A stretch of 64,000 nt of DNA from Peromyscus leucopus (lineage: Eukaryota; Chordata; Mammalia; Rodentia; Cricetidae), in NCBI RefSeq assembly GCF_004664715.2, contig NC_051066.1, positions 76,977,147-77,041,146 on the forward strand, read 5' to 3'. The translations under genes and the position numbers were made by a program. The notes under the pieces were generated by a model. That model did not search any database and was not told the DNA's origin. It was given only the letters and a program-made list of their open reading frames with translations. Shown piece after piece: positions 44,947 through 56,886 of this stretch (the stretch's first letter is position 1; the number at the start of each line of letters is the position of its first letter).

Positions 44947-45327
44947 AAATTGTCAGGCTAATACTGCTGGGAGCCAACTGACTTCTTGTAATTCACATTT
45001 AATATAGTCAGAGGATTTCAGGAGAGAAATTGGCTGACATTTGTTAATGAATATTTTGCACTATCCAAAATGATAAAAAAAAAAGTTTCCATTCACCTTT
45101 TAAAATGTGCAGTTTGTTATTTATTTTATATTGCCCCTTGAATCAAGTTGTCTGTCCCCTTAAAAGGGTAATTTCTTACCTGTGGCCAGTTCTGAAACCA
45201 AAGGACAAGTACAAAGAGAAAATTAACCTGCAGTTTATGAAGGGAACCCTTTGGACAGTTTTTGTCACAGATACATTTTTTTTTTCTTTCTCAGTTGAAA
45301 AAAAATGGATTCATTGTGTGTATATCA

Positions 45328-45725
45328 TAGTTAGGGTTTCTGTTGCTTAGATAAAACCCTTGACCAAAAGCAACTTAGGGAGGAAAGGATTTACTTCAGC
45401 TTACGCATCCTGATCACTATCCATCTTGAAGGGAAATCAGGACAGGAACTGAAGCAGAGGCCATGGAGGATTGCAGCTTACTGACTTCCTCTTTGTGGCT
45501 TGCCCAGTCTGCATTCTTACACAATTCAAGACCACTGGCCCAGAAGTGGCATACCCCACACTCATTCATACCCCCATTGGGACCACCCACATCAAGTAAT
45601 CAAAAACAAAAGGGCATACAGACTTGCCTACAGGCAATCGGATGGAGGCATTTTCTCAATAGAGTCCCTCTTCCAAAGGACTCTTACTTGTGTCTAGTTG
45701 GCATAAAACTAACCAATGCAAGTGT
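45328..45725 (+). mobile_element. Rodent MaLR LTR (MT/ORR1-related)
   Basis: TAGTTAGGGTTTCTGTTGCTTAGATAAAACCC, GACCAAAAGCAACTTAGGGAGGAAAGG, GAAGCAGAGGCCATGGAGGA, GGAGGCATTTTCTCAATAGAG and GTCTAGTTGGCATAAAACTAACCAATGCA. Near full length, sense orientation, same family as 13632-13989. Confidence 0.8.
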
Positions 45726-46003
45726 ATAAACCACCAGTGGACTATGGACAAGATGAGAGCATTGTCTTTGAACTTTACAGACCTCCAGTGTCGACTATGA
45801 GAGCCTTAGGCTAAGTTCCATTGAATTGCCCTAAGCCCTTGAAATGTGGCTACTCTGAATGGCAAATGCTTTAAACATAAGATGCAAACTAGATTTCAAA
45901 GACGGCATACCAAAAAGAACATGAAAAGAGCAATAATTTTACTTTGTTGACATGGTAAAATATAATATTGAAACTATAGGCCTTTCATCATTTTTTTTTA
46001 ATG

Positions 46004-46245
46004 TAGCTAAGTTGGCATGATGGCTCAGTCCACCAGTAAAGGCACTTGCTTCCAAGCCTGATGACCTAAATTCAATCCCCAGGCCCCAGATGGTAGGAGG
46101 AGAGAACCAGTTCCTGCATGTGGTCCTCTGATTGCCGTGTAAGAATTGTGGTGTGGTACATGTGTGTGTGCACACCCTCCCTACTCCCCCACCCCCCACC
46201 CCCTCCACCCCACTCCCCACCCCACCCCCAGTACATATATATGTA
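46004..46245 (+). mobile_element. B3-type SINE with C/CA-rich tail
   Basis: AAGTTGGCATGATGGCTCAGTCCACCAGTAAAGGCACTTGC, TGATGACCTAAATTCAATCCCCAGG, GGTAGGAGGAGAGAACCAG; the tail is an unusual pyrimidine tract (CCCACCCCCCACCCCC...) at 46180-46228. Confidence 0.85.
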
Positions 46246-46499
46246 TATGTAGCAACTAGAAAATTTTAAATCTCACTCTGTGACTTGTATACAGGATTCA
46301 CAATGCATTTCTCTGGAACAGTGGTGATGTAACTGACCTTTTATTTCCTGTGTTAGCACATGACCCCTTAGGGTTCCTTGTATTGTAGCAGAATGGGTCC
46401 TCTTGAAGGTCACTGAATTAAAGGATTTTCCCCATCCTGGTTTCTCCATTGGCTAATTCTGCCTCAAAGACCTCTTGACCTTCTATTACAGACATCAAA

Positions 46500-47085
46500 G
46501 TCCATTGACATGAAAGTGATTTTAATGTCATAATTTCTGTACTACAAACGCCCCCACAAAGTCATGAAGCGGGGGAGGGATGAAATGAATTGGGAAGAAA
46601 GAAACCATCTTTTCAGACCACAGGAACATTTTGCACTTGAATTGAGAAATAAAAACTCATAAAGCTGAATGGCCTCTACATTTTCAGGGAGGCTATTTAT
46701 GCATTAATTAACTAACAAACCAGAAGTCACAGGAGACACCCCCTCAGTCAGTGACAAATGATAGGGAGTATGTCGAACATGCCCAGTACTGGTTCCCTTC
46801 TCCAGGTAGCAAACTCATTCATAAACAAGCAGTCAACCTTAAAAAGAGGCTCGTAAAAAACATGTGGAAGGTAAATAAATTTACATTTTTAATCTGACAT
46901 TATTGGAGCATTTCTCCGGAACTATGAAAACCCTGCTTTAATAATTTAAGTTGTTTTTCTCAGCATTCCTCAGCCTACTTCTTTTAAACACCTCTTCATT
47001 TTGAGCTAAATTCTTCGAGCTTGATTGATTTTCGTGTTTAAAAGCTTAATTTCAGGTGCTGTTTGATCACTTAATCTGGGACTGA
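46500..47085. promoter_or_regulatory. Candidate conserved upstream non-coding block
   Basis: Repeat-free AT-rich DNA with GTGATTTTAATGTCATAATTTC, TTATGCATTAATTAACTAAC and TTAATCTGACATTATTGGAGC, typical homeodomain/POU-site texture. Located about 4.3-4.8 kb upstream of the putative promoter. No alignment available. Confidence 0.3.
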
Positions 47086-47343
47086 CGCTGCGTGGGTGGT
47101 AGTTCAATTGTGGAGGAGAGAGGAGGCATGATTTTCTTTTCTTTTCTCTTTTTTTTTTTTTTACCGAAATTTCAGCAAATTGCCATGCCCGGTGTGGAAA
47201 CAGACACTCAAAGAGGACAGGATGGGAAATTATTTTACAGTGTTCAGGACTCTTCAAAGCCATGGATTGAAAACACAGCAAAACCACATTAGCATTGTTG
47301 CTTCTGTGAGGCATGTAGAAACTCCAGAAAAGTACCTAGAATT

Positions 47344-47480
47344 GGTGCTGAGGAGGTAGTTCAGTGTTTGAAGAGCACTTGAATTTGGAGCTGAGTTAGT
47401 CAGGCATGCCTGAAATCCAAGCATGAGGGTCGAGGAAGGTGGATCTTCAGAACTCACCAACCAGCCCTTAGCCACAGTGG
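47344..47480 (+). mobile_element. Degraded B4/RSINE fragment
   Basis: GTGCTGAGGAGGTAGTTCAGTGTTTGAAGAGCACTTG head-like and GGCATGCCTGAAATCCAAGCATGAGGG. Confidence 0.6.
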
Positions 47481-47983
47481 TAATTTGAGGGAGTCAGTGA
47501 GAAACTGTTGTGTAATGATTTCCATGGAGATTGAAATAGTCCGTCCTGCAGGGAAGCTCTTTAAGCAGGAAGGTAAAAAAAAGAAAAGAAAAAAAAGAAC
47601 CTCAAAATAGCTTCAGGAAGTCCCTGAAACTGACCAGATTCACTAAGCCCCTCCCTGCCAGAGTAAACAATGAAAGTTAAGAGTCCCCCTCAGAAGCTAG
47701 GAAGCCGAGCTGTAGAGAAGACATACAGATCAGTCAAGAAGACTTGAAGACCACAACAGCTGCCTGGCAGAAGCAGAAATCAGCCAAGCTGCCTAGAAGC
47801 GGTTTAGACCAACTGAGGCACCTGAAAAGGACACTCTCCAACCTGTTGAGCTGCCTACAGGCTGTGCAGTGTGCTTCAGGTTCCCAGATTTGTCAGCTGC
47901 CATTCATGCTGGGGTGGGCTTTGGTGATGGAGTGGTCTGTGAGTCATTTCTGCTTCTGTAAGCAGCCACAGGAAAACTCATTG

Positions 47984-48168
47984 GGCTGGGTGGTGGTGGT
48001 ACACACCTTCAGTCCCAGCACTTAGGAGGCAGAGGCAGGCAGACCTCTGAGTTGGAGGCCAGCCTGGTCTATAAATTGAGTTCCAGGACAGCTAAGACTG
48101 TTACACAGAGAAACCCTGTCTTGAAAAATAAACAAAACCAACCAACCAACCAAACAAACAAACAAAAA
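47984..48168 (+). mobile_element. B1 SINE
   Basis: GGGCTGGGTGGTGGTGGTACACACC ... GAGTTCCAGGACAGCTAAGACTGTTACACAGAGAAACCC with (AACC)/(AAAC)n tail. Confidence 0.92.
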
Positions 48169-48288
48169 ACCTCATTGGTTCACCAAGTTGGACTTTGGTG
48201 GTACCTGTACTTTACTCTGTCATGGGCTCCCTGTCTGGGGTAAACAGATATTGTGTCTCCCCAGGAAAAGTTTTGTCACGAGGTAATA

Positions 48289-48405
48289 AGGTTTAAGAGC
48301 AGCAGTTAGAAGAAGACACTGATGAATGCCCTGGCCTCCAGATGCATGCACACCATACTCACATGCCCCCCCCCACACACACACATATCACAAAATACAA
48401 ACACA
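48289..48405 (+). mobile_element. B4 tail fragment
   Basis: GCCCTGGCCTCCAGATGCATGCACACCATACTCACATGCCC with a CA-rich end. Confidence 0.5.
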
Positions 48406-48924
48406 CACATTCATAGAGCTAATAATATGTCCTCCATCTTGTGCAAGCTAGAAATCTGACTGGAAGTCTAGTCTGCCTTTGGCTTCCCCCCATCACCAGC
48501 CATGAAGATGTGTCCAACTCGTTCCTTTCTTTCTCCTGTCCCTCCCTTAGTTCAGACTCCAGCATATCGATACCTAGGTTGTCTTAAACATCTCTGATCT
48601 GAACTTCTGATCCTACTCAATCTGGAAGATTTCCATAGCTTCACTACTGCCCCGAGGACAAGTTCGGATAACTTAACTATGTATGTTCATCATGGGCTGC
48701 TGCTAAGGATTATGGGAGTAGGTATGAGATCAAGGTCAAATGAAAAAGCAGAGTGGTTGGCCAGAGACATTTGGCCATGTTAGGGGGTTGTAGGCACTAT
48801 CCTACGAGTGATGGAGAGTCACAGATGGTCAGGTTCAAACAGGGACAGGAGCATGTTTGCATAGTGGTTGAAAGCAAGAGATCTGGAATCACACTCAAAG
48901 CCCAACCATGCTACCTCAGCCTTG

Positions 48925-48978
48925 CATCCATCCATCCATCCATCCATCCATCCACCCATCCATCCATCCACCCATCCG
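48925..48978. repeat. (CATC)n microsatellite
   Basis: About 13 tetranucleotide units with CACC variants. Confidence 0.95.
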
Positions 48979-49013
48979 CCTATCTATCTCTATCTCTGTT
49001 CCCCTTTCTACTT

Positions 49014-49190
49014 TGTGTGTGTGTCTGTTATATGTGTATGTGTGCACATGTCTGCATGTGTCTGTCATATGTGTATGTGTGCACATGTCTGCATGTGTCT
49101 GTTATATGTGTATGTGTGCACATGCCTGCGTGTGTGTGTGTGTGTGTGTGTGTTATATGTGTATGTGTGCACGTGTCTGCGTGTGTGGAG
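49014..49190. repeat. 37-bp TG-rich tandem repeat
   Basis: Four copies of a unit TATGTGTATGTGTGCAC + ATGTCTGCATGTGTCTG with small variants; a (TG)n expansion splits the last two. Confidence 0.85.
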
Positions 49191-49432
49191 GCTAGAGGTT
49201 GATAGCCATTGTCCTTCTCAACCACTTGCCTCCTCATTTTTTTGAGACAGTTTCTCACTGAACCTGGAGCTCTCCGATTTGACCACTGTCTGGCCAGCGA
49301 GCCCCACAAGCTGGGATTACAGGCAGGTGCCACCACACCCATCTTCTGATCAGGGGGTTGAGGATCCACACTCAGGTCCTCATGTCTGTGAAGCAAGCAT
49401 TTTACCAACTGAGCCGTCTTCTCAACCGTGGC
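49191..49432 (-). mobile_element. B4 SINE
   Basis: GGCTAGAGGTTGATAGCCATTGTCC, TTTTGAGACAGTTTCTCACTGAACCTGGAGCTC, AGCTGGGATTACAGGCAGGTGCC and antisense head ACCAACTGAGCCGTCTTCTC. The TG-rich repeat at 49014-49190 is its tail. Confidence 0.9.
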
Positions 49433-49624
49433 CTTCATGAGCCTGTTTTTCTTACACTTAGAAAATGGAGGCTGAGGCCTCCTGCAAGACAGACTTGGCT
49501 ATGAGATGGAAATGAGGTACTTAGCATACCACTTGCTCCATAACACCCACCTCAAAAATTATGGCTGGTAATGACCCCTCCCCCATGGTTCTCTGAGAAG
49601 ACTTTCACAAACCCTTAGGACCAA

Positions 49625-50060
49625 GTTCAGTCCCTTCTCATGTGCTCTTGTGACAGATGTCTGTGAAACTTAGGAGCCCACCTTGGGTTTCTTTCATAAA
49701 GCTTCATGAAATGTTGAAGGAATAAAATAGTACAGCTGGAAAAATAATAGGCAGCCAAAAATGAGCCCAAGTAAGTTCCACCAGAAATAATAATTCCAGG
49801 AAACAGAGCTACATACACAAAAGGGAATATACTCCAGGTTACACATAATAAAGCCACCTTGGCAAAGTGTGTGGCCTGATGGCCAAGCCAGGGGAGTGAT
49901 GGAATTTAAAAGGGAATTGGAAGTTGGACATTTACCCATGTAAGTCCATCTGGAGAGGTGTGCCAACCCACCCAGCAACAATTGAGTTACTGCCGCATAA
50001 ACATGGGCCCCATCACTGTGAAAATCCAGAGTAATTGCAATGAAAATTTCCAAGGTGGAA
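49625..50060 (-). pseudogene. Possible degraded retrocopy of a membrane protein, unidentified
   Basis: Two overlapping minus ORFs in different frames (49694-50053, 119 codons; 49627-49857, 76 codons) both read hydrophobic, aromatic-rich stretches (e.g. FVYVALFPGIIISGG) with a basic end. This is the pattern of a frameshifted multi-pass membrane protein copy. No poly-A tail or target duplication seen, and I do not recognise the parent. Could be chance. Confidence 0.25.
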
Positions 50061-50751
50061 GAGACTGGGCTGTGGTAATGCTAGAAGCTATGCGTGTAGG
50101 CCAGTTGGCTTAGCGCTCATAGCACAGAGCCAGCAAAGGCAAAGTCAAGGCCGGCGCTGGGCTAAGCCATTGGCTCTAAATGTGGGGAAGAGCTCCAGGT
50201 TCACAGGATGAACAGAGGCTTAGTCCTGCTCCACCATCCTGCAGCTGGTGTGTGAAGGCAAAAGCAGATTGTGGAAAAGTTTGGAGGATGCGATTAATTG
50301 CAACAACCAGGCCTGGAATTCATGTAGGGCAGGCCAACAACAACAGTTTATTGTTGAAAGAATAAAGCATTTCTGGAGCAGCGGATTCATAGGTCTGAGA
50401 CCCCAGGAGCTTCCTACCTCACTCTCTGCTCCCCAGCTGTGCCACAGGCTCCAGATCCCCACATGATTTGGTGCCTACTTGGAAATAGAGGCCTGGTGCA
50501 CCAGGGGCCACATTCAAATTGGTTGATGCCCTGAGTGTTCAGCAAATCTCACGTGCACATTGAATTCTTCAAGCCTGTTTTGCTGGTAGCAGGTGAGCCA
50601 TGTGGTTTTCAGTATGCAAAGTGTCTTCGCAATCTGCAGACTGGTGCTTTGGCTTGACTGTAGTTTATCCCTCCAAAGTTCGTGTTATCAGAGTTTAATC
50701 CCAACTAAGAGTATTAAGACCATAAAAACTTTTATCTGACTGTGGTATCTA

Positions 50752-50753
<2 letters not shown>

Positions 50754-50791
<38 letters not shown>

Positions 50792-51155
50792 TATATTTGT
50801 GTTCATGGAGGCTTGTGCTTGTGGTAATGGGGGAGTAGCGTGTGTAAGTGCATAGGGAGGCAGAGGTTGACTTCGGGTGTTTTGTTTGTTTGTTTGTTGT
50901 GTTGTACCCCCCCCCCATTGCTCTCCACTTGGTCTTAGAGACAGGGTCTCTGTCTCGGAACCTAGAGTTTACCAATTTGGCTCTGCTGGCTAGCCACTGA
51001 GCACTGGAGACCCAGCTGTCTCTGCTTCCGTAGCTCTGGGCTTCCAGACAGACACCACTGTGCCTTGGTTTGCTCTTGAGTTCTGGAAATCCACCCTCAG
51101 GTCCTTGTGCTGGTGTGGCAGGTGCCTCACAGAGTTAGCTGTCTCCCCACACTCC
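50754..51155 (-). mobile_element. B4 SINE with (TG)18 tail
   Basis: TG run at 50754-50790, GAGGCAGAGGTTGACTTCGGGTG, a (GTTT)n/C9 slip region, TAGAGACAGGGTCTCTGTCTCGGAACC and antisense head GAGTTAGCTGTCTCCCCA. Confidence 0.8.
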
Positions 51156-51159
51156 TGGG

Positions 51160-51780
51160 TATGGGGTTCTCAGGAGGTGCCTTCTGGGAGGTGGTTGGGG
51201 TTAGGAGAGCTGATCAGGGTAGAGCTCTGGGATTGGGTATGGTGGCGTTCGAAGAAGAGAATGAGAAAGCAGAGGGGACACAGTCTGCCTGTCTCTTGCC
51301 ATTCAAAGCTGTTAGCACTCCGAACTCGGCTGGCAAGAAGGCCGTCACCTCATATGGTCTCCTAGCATTACACCCCCAGACAAGTGAGTCAAAATACACT
51401 TCTTATGCATGGTTTTTAGCCTGGAAAACCATTTTTTATCTTGTTATGTTAATGCAGAGTGGACTAATACAGCTGGTAGGCACAAGCCTAGTTCAGGAAG
51501 AGGTGGCAGCTGCAGACCTCTTTGACCTTCATATTTATTATTTCCTATGTGTAGGGCCTTATACTGAGTGCTAAAAGAAGTGTAGAAGATACATCAAATC
51601 CAGAACTTTCTCCTTCCCAATGTAAAAATGGCACTGAGATTGAGTCTGTCCATAACAGGGCAAAACATAAGAACGGGGCAGGGGGCAAGTTAGAGGGGCA
51701 TATAGAAACCATGAGTTTCCGACTCTAGGGGCAGTCTAATTATATGGGATTTGGTAAATATGTAAGTCAACATTTTTTGC
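51160..51780. other. Unique flank, nothing recognised
   Basis: A 155-codon plus ORF (51107-51574) begins in the B4 and continues here; no domain seen, so not called. Confidence 0.4.
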
Positions 51781-51781
51781 T

Positions 51782-51785
51782 TATA

Positions 51786-51838
<53 letters not shown>

Positions 51839-51974
51839 GTTTTTCGAAACAGGTTTCTCTGCGTAGCTTTGCGCTTTTCCTGAACTCGCTCTATAGACAG
51901 GCTGGCTCGAACTCACAGAGATCCGCCTGCTCTGCTCCGATGCTGGATTAAAGCATGCGCCACACGCCGCTTGC
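51782..51974 (-). mobile_element. B1 SINE with T30 and (TA)n
   Basis: (TA)13 then T30 (antisense tail), then GGTTTTTCGAAACAGGTTTCTCTGCGTAGCTTTGCGC and GAACTCACAGAGATCCGCC, the same young B1 3' module as 8832 and 30255, with several deletions. Confidence 0.9.
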
Positions 51975-52880
51975 TTATATATCTTAAAACTCAAATTTAA
52001 AATGTTGAGTTTTGTTCAAACGTTAGGAATAAAGAAGTGCTCTCATAAATAACAATAATTACAAATACTCACTGAGCACTGTCCCATGTGAGGTCCCCTG
52101 ACAGAACTTGGGAGAAGGACTTGGGTGCAGGTAGCTCCATGGGAACAAAAGTGATGGAATGGAGACAACAAGGGAGAAAAGCCAAGAAAAGATTCCCAGT
52201 TCTGAGCTGGATAATACTGCAGGCAGCTGAGACTTGGTGCTGATGTGAACTCTCTGGGAGTTGTGGAAGCCACGTCTAAAATCATCCTTTGGGGTGCAGG
52301 GGCAGCAAGAGCACATTGTCCATGAAACCCAGTCCTTGTTGAATGTTTAATCTCTACTCTTCTCTGCTTTCCCCATTTATGGAAGACCCTTAGGGATCAA
52401 AACTAAAAGACACAGTGGGTGCTGAGGTGGGACCCAGAGGCAGTGACGATAGTCTATGTATAATGCCCATGGCCCATGATCACACAGGCCAGTCAACTAG
52501 CTTACAACAGGCAGGCTGGATACACATGCCACAGGCTGGTTCTAGAGACTCCTTGCTTTCACTGGAAGCAGCTGAAAATGTGAAGAGATTAAATGGTCTA
52601 TTACAGGTCACAGAAGCCAGATATGGCTAACGGGTCAATCACCATCATCCAAACCCTAAAGCCAGCCTTTCAACATGCTCGAATATCAGCTCTGCTGGGA
52701 CTTAAAAAAAAAATCCATTGTTTGGGGTGAAATGTTATTAAGCAAGTTGATCTAGGCCCTGTTTGAGATAAACAGATAGCCAGTCTGCTCATAGATAAAA
52801 ACATTTTTTTTTGAAAAAATATTTTTAAATGTCTTGAGACAGAATTATAGACAACTGTCTCCTCCCAAACACTCAAATAT
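51975..52880. other. Unique flank, nothing recognised
   Basis: No SINE, LTR or exon signal identified in this roughly 900-bp interval. Confidence 0.4.
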
Positions 52881-52885
52881 GCATG

Positions 52886-53233
52886 TGTCTTAGGGTTTCT
52901 ATTGCTGTGAAGAGACACCATGACCATGGCAACTCATATAAAGGAAAACATTTAATTGAGTGGCTTACAGTTTCAGAGGTTTAGTCCATTATTATCATAG
53001 TAGTGTACAGGCAGACATGGTGCTGGAGAAGGAACTGAGAGTTCTACATCTTGCAGGCAACAGGAAGTGAACTGAGATACTGGATGTGACTTTAGCACAT
53101 ATGAGACCTCAAAGCCTGCCTCCACAGTGACACACTTCCTCCAACAAGGCCATACCTATTCCAACAAAGCCACACTAACCAGTAGTGCCATTCCCTATGA
53201 GTTTATGGGGCTGATTACATTCAAACTAATACA
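52886..53233 (+). mobile_element. Rodent MaLR LTR (MT/ORR1-related), full length
   Basis: 348 bp TGTCTTAGGGTTTCTATTGCTGTGAAGAGACACC ... CTAATACA with GGTGCTGGAGAAGGAACTGAGAG and ACTTCCTCCAACAAGGCC. Five-bp flanks GCATG / CCATG (one mismatch) fit a MaLR target duplication. Confidence 0.82.
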
Positions 53234-53375
53234 CCATGTATTTTTTAAGCCACATGGCATCCTGTGATTCCACTGAAAACACAAGGTTCTAAATGCTCCA
53301 TCATGCCACAGATCCAGTAAACTGAGGACCAAGTATTTAGAGCAGTTCACACATTACAGTTCTTGCGCTTGTATT

Positions 53376-53592
53376 TTTTTTTTTTTTTTTTGTTTTTTTT
53401 TTTTTTTTTTAAGATTTATTTATTTATTACTTATACAGTGTTCTGCTTGAACGTATGCCTGCACGCCAGAAGAGGGCACAAGATCTCACTACAGATATTT
53501 GTGAGCCAATATGTGTGGTTGCTGGGAATTGAACTCAGGTCCTCTGGAAGGGCAGCCAGTGCTCTTAACCTATAGCCACTCTCCCCAGCCCC
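53376..53592 (-). mobile_element. Poly-T and B2-family SINE
   Basis: T tracts 53376-53410, AAGATTTATTTATTTATTAC tail, GCCAGAAGAGGGCACAAGATC, GCTGGGAATTGAACTCAGGTCCTCTGGAAG and antisense head CTCCCCAGCCCC. Confidence 0.92.
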
Positions 53593-53594
53593 TT

Positions 53595-53777
53595 GGCTTG
53601 TATTTTTAAGAAGTTGAGAATGTTGCTTTTTCTGAAGCAAGACAAAAGACCTTGGATAATGTCAAAGGCACTTGTCATTTGGAGAGTGATGAGCCGAGCT
53701 GACAGAGCACTGTTCAACAGGCCTGAGCGTTTGAGTGAGAGAGAATAATAAAAAATTCAGGTGGACTTCTTAGAGAA

Positions 53778-53825
<48 letters not shown>

Positions 53826-55180
53826 CGAACTCCTGAAAAAGAGGGGTGGTGTTATTGGTGGTGGTACAGCAGCCAACTGCAGAGCCAAGCACACTCAGAG
53901 ATTAGAGATGTCCGTCTCCCATCTGTGTCCCAAATGCCTGGTGCCCAAGGACGCTTGGAAGGGATGCTGGCTACATGCAGCATCAAAGTCACTAAAATGA
54001 CACATTTCCTCTCATGAGAGCAGTCCCAGTTCTGCCTGACCAGTGCCCATCCTTTCCCTCACAATCAATTTGATTTCACCAGAAGCCTCTATAAGTGAGT
54101 TTGGAGTTCATGAGTCATGCTTGAGCCCCAGACGGCTGCTCTCCTTCTCTGTTGCCGGAAGAAGTTCTCCGGAACAACTTTTCCCCAGCCTGGTCTCTTG
54201 CACCTCTTTAAATGAGAGAGCCGCGGGCTCTCCGACACGTTTCCTGGGAGGGCTGTGCCGCTGCTTGGTAGAGCACAATTAGGACCTTGCTATTTTAGTG
54301 GAAGAAAATTCAATAAAACCATCAGACAATCTTGAAAGGACTAAAACACCCAAACAGGAAGAGCTGTGTGAGACTGTGCCTGTGGAAGATGCTATTGTTC
54401 CCAGTTATACAGTCCTCTTGAATCAGTCCCAAAGGAAATAATATTTACTAGGCTCAAACAGGAGAAAATTTCCAAGGAGTTCTTCAGTGGAGCCCCAGAA
54501 ATGAAGAAAAACCCAATTTCTAAACACACACCCCTCAAAGACATCTCAAAAACACTTCCTCCCTCTCTGTCTTAGAACACAGCCCTATCAGGTGCAGGGG
54601 AGGCCCATTATAATCATTTGTTCAACAAATATCTACTCCCCCCCCACACATCGTAGGAGGAGACTCCTCAGGTAATAATGGACTGTGTCGTGTGCCTTAT
54701 TTGGGCCAGTAGATTATTAACATAGGTGAAAGTGCATGGGCTATAAATTTGCTCATGGTTTTGACCTGACCTCACAGCAGAGAGTGGAACCACCCAGCTG
54801 AGCCCAGCCACACCACCAATCTCTGAAGGCGGCCCTATGGTGTTATTAGTCATTGGGTTGAGCTGTCTGTTCCTTGGCCAATGTGTCTCTTTGTCCTTCT
54901 CCTCTTTTGAAGTAAAGTCAGTGTTTTCTTGAACCACAGAAGAAAAGGCCACACTGGAAAGTTGCCCTCGGTCCTGTAAATAAGACCACACTCGTGCATA
55001 TAAAAGCAACTCTAATTAAACCCAGTGGGTTCAAACCAAACCAAACCAAACCAAACCAGGAGGGAGACATGTTGGGAAGAAATATTCCAGAGGGAATAGA
55101 AGGACACAAGAGAGAAGGAAATGGGGTGATTCTGACCAAAGTATATTGTATACATATGATGAAATTGTTGAAGAATAAAT
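53595..55180. other. Unique flank with a (CA)21 microsatellite
   Basis: CA run at 53782-53823; CCAAA pentamer repeat at 55036-55055. Otherwise no element recognised. Confidence 0.45.
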
Positions 55181-55183
55181 GCA

Positions 55184-55189
55184 TTATTT

Positions 55190-55232
<43 letters not shown>

Positions 55233-55350
55233 TGGTTTTTCAAGACAGGGTTTCTCTGTGTAGCCTTGTCTGTCCTGGAACTCACTTTGTAGACCAGACT
55301 GGCCTCAAACTCACAGAGATCCACCTGCCTCTGCCTCTCAAGTGCTGGGA
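55184..55350 (-). mobile_element. B1 SINE with (TTTA)12 tail
   Basis: TTTA run to 55232, then GGTTTTTCAAGACAGGGTTTCTCTGTGTAGCC ... CTCAAGTGCTGGGA; truncated at the head. Confidence 0.92.
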
Positions 55351-55599
55351 ATGAATTATTTTTAAATACTGAAATTATTTATTTATAATAAGAACACTTA
55401 TTATATAAGTGTTCCTAATTTAAACATATTTAACCCTCTCAATAACCCAAGAAAAAAGAATAAATGTCACCATTAGACAGAAAAGAAAACTGAGGTATAC
55501 AGCAATGACATATTTTGTTATAATACTTCCTTCCAAGCCAGGATTAGATTCTTCAGGTTTAAGCAAATCCTGATAGTTACTAACCAAGCTAGGTCAGTG

Positions 55600-56360
55600 A
55601 ACCAACCTCAAAATGAAATACCCTTCTTCAATATAACACATTGGCAAACCTTAGATGCACTCTCCTATTGAGTACTGACAGGAATACATCTCACAGAATA
55701 CAGGTGAAGCTGTAAATTGGTGCTGATGTTCTGGAAAGCAAACTGGTAATATTTATCTCGAACTTGAACATGTGCAGACTCTGTGAACGGAGGGTCCCAC
55801 TTCTCTGATTATATTATAAGGGTCTTAATGGGGAAGGCGTTGAGGAGTCCTGTGCAAAGCTGCTCCTCAAGATACTCCTTGTCACAGGACAAACCGAGTC
55901 AACTGAAATGTAAAGTATCTCCAGAATGCTTAAGAAACTGATATTGAAGCTGGGTGGCGATGGCACATGCCTTTAATCCTAGCACTCGGTAGGCAGAGGC
56001 AGGTAGATCTCTGTGAGTTAGAGGCCAGCCTGGGTCTACAGAGTGAGTTCCAGGACAGCCAGGGCTACACAGAGAAACCCTACCTTGAAAAATAGAAAGA
56101 AAAAAAAGAAAGAAAAGAAACTGATGTTGTTACAGACTGGAGCAATGTGAAGCCATTAAAAATCACGTGTGAGGGACATGAGAAAATGTTAGCAGCAACT
56201 CTAAATGAAGGAAATCAGGAAAGAGAAAAACTGTGATGTTCTAACACAATTATAGCAGTAATGCATTATTTCTGCACGATGATTATTATTTTCTATGGGT
56301 TTTCCTGTTTTAAGCACTTGTTCTATTTCTCAAATTTTATTGAATAATCAAATATTTTTA
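55600..56360 (+). mobile_element. Ancient L1 fragment interrupted by a B1
   Basis: GTAAATTGGTGCTGATGTTCTGGAAAGCAAACTGGTAATATTTATC and GGAGCAATGTGAAGCCATTAAAAATCACG...CATGAGAAAATGTTAGC resemble old sense L1 3' modules on both sides of the nested B1. Confidence 0.55.
55947..56114 (+). mobile_element. B1 SINE with target site duplication
   Basis: Near-consensus B1 with GAAA-rich tail, bounded by 15-bp direct repeats AAGAAACTGATATTG (55932-55946) and AAGAAACTGATGTTG (56115-56129). Confidence 0.93.
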
Positions 56361-56401
56361 CAACCAAGAAAATATCCCTGAAATTATTTTTAAAACAACA
56401 T

Positions 56402-56585
56402 TTTTAACATTTGTTCTTTTAGTTTTGAAATTGTAATTATATCATTTCTCCCTTCCCTCTCCTCCCTCCAATCCTCCCACAACCTCTCCTCATTCTCTTT
56501 CAAATTCATGGCCTCTTCTTTCATTAATTATTGTTACATGCACGTATGTATATGCATACAATATGTATTCCTAAACAGAACCTAA
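56402..56585 (-). mobile_element. Rodent L1 3'UTR fragment
   Basis: TGTTCTTTTAGTTTTGAAATTGTAATTATATC and CATTCTCTTTCAAATTCATGGCCTCTTCTTTCATTAATTATTG parallel the start of the L1 3' region at 33766. Confidence 0.7.
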
Positions 56586-56699
56586 AGCATAAATCTTAAA
56601 TAATCTTTTAAAAATTAGTTTTTCTTACTAATCTGTGTATCTCTGTGTGTGAATATTGGTTTTCTCCAGGCATAGTATGCTTGTGAAATTCAGAGAGTT

Positions 56700-56886
56700 G
56701 GGTTTTTTGTTTGTTTGTTTGGTTGTTTGGTTGGTTGTTTTGGTTTTTTGAGACAGGGCTTCTCTGTATATCCTTGACTGTCCTGGAACTCACTCTGTAG
56801 ACCAGGCTAGCCTCAAACTCAGAGAGATCCACCTGCTTCTGCCTCCTGAGTGCTGGGATTAAAGGCATGCACCACCACTGTCCGGT
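56700..56886 (-). mobile_element. B1 SINE
   Basis: (GTTT)n tail, TTTTTTGAGACAGGGCTTCTCTG, GTAGACCAGGCTAGCCTCAAACTC, GGGATTAAAGGCATGCACCACCAC. Confidence 0.93.

Noticed and set aside
48753..49245. Cys/Val/His-rich ORFs (95-149 codons)
   Set aside because: Derived from the (CATC)n and TG-rich tandem repeats.
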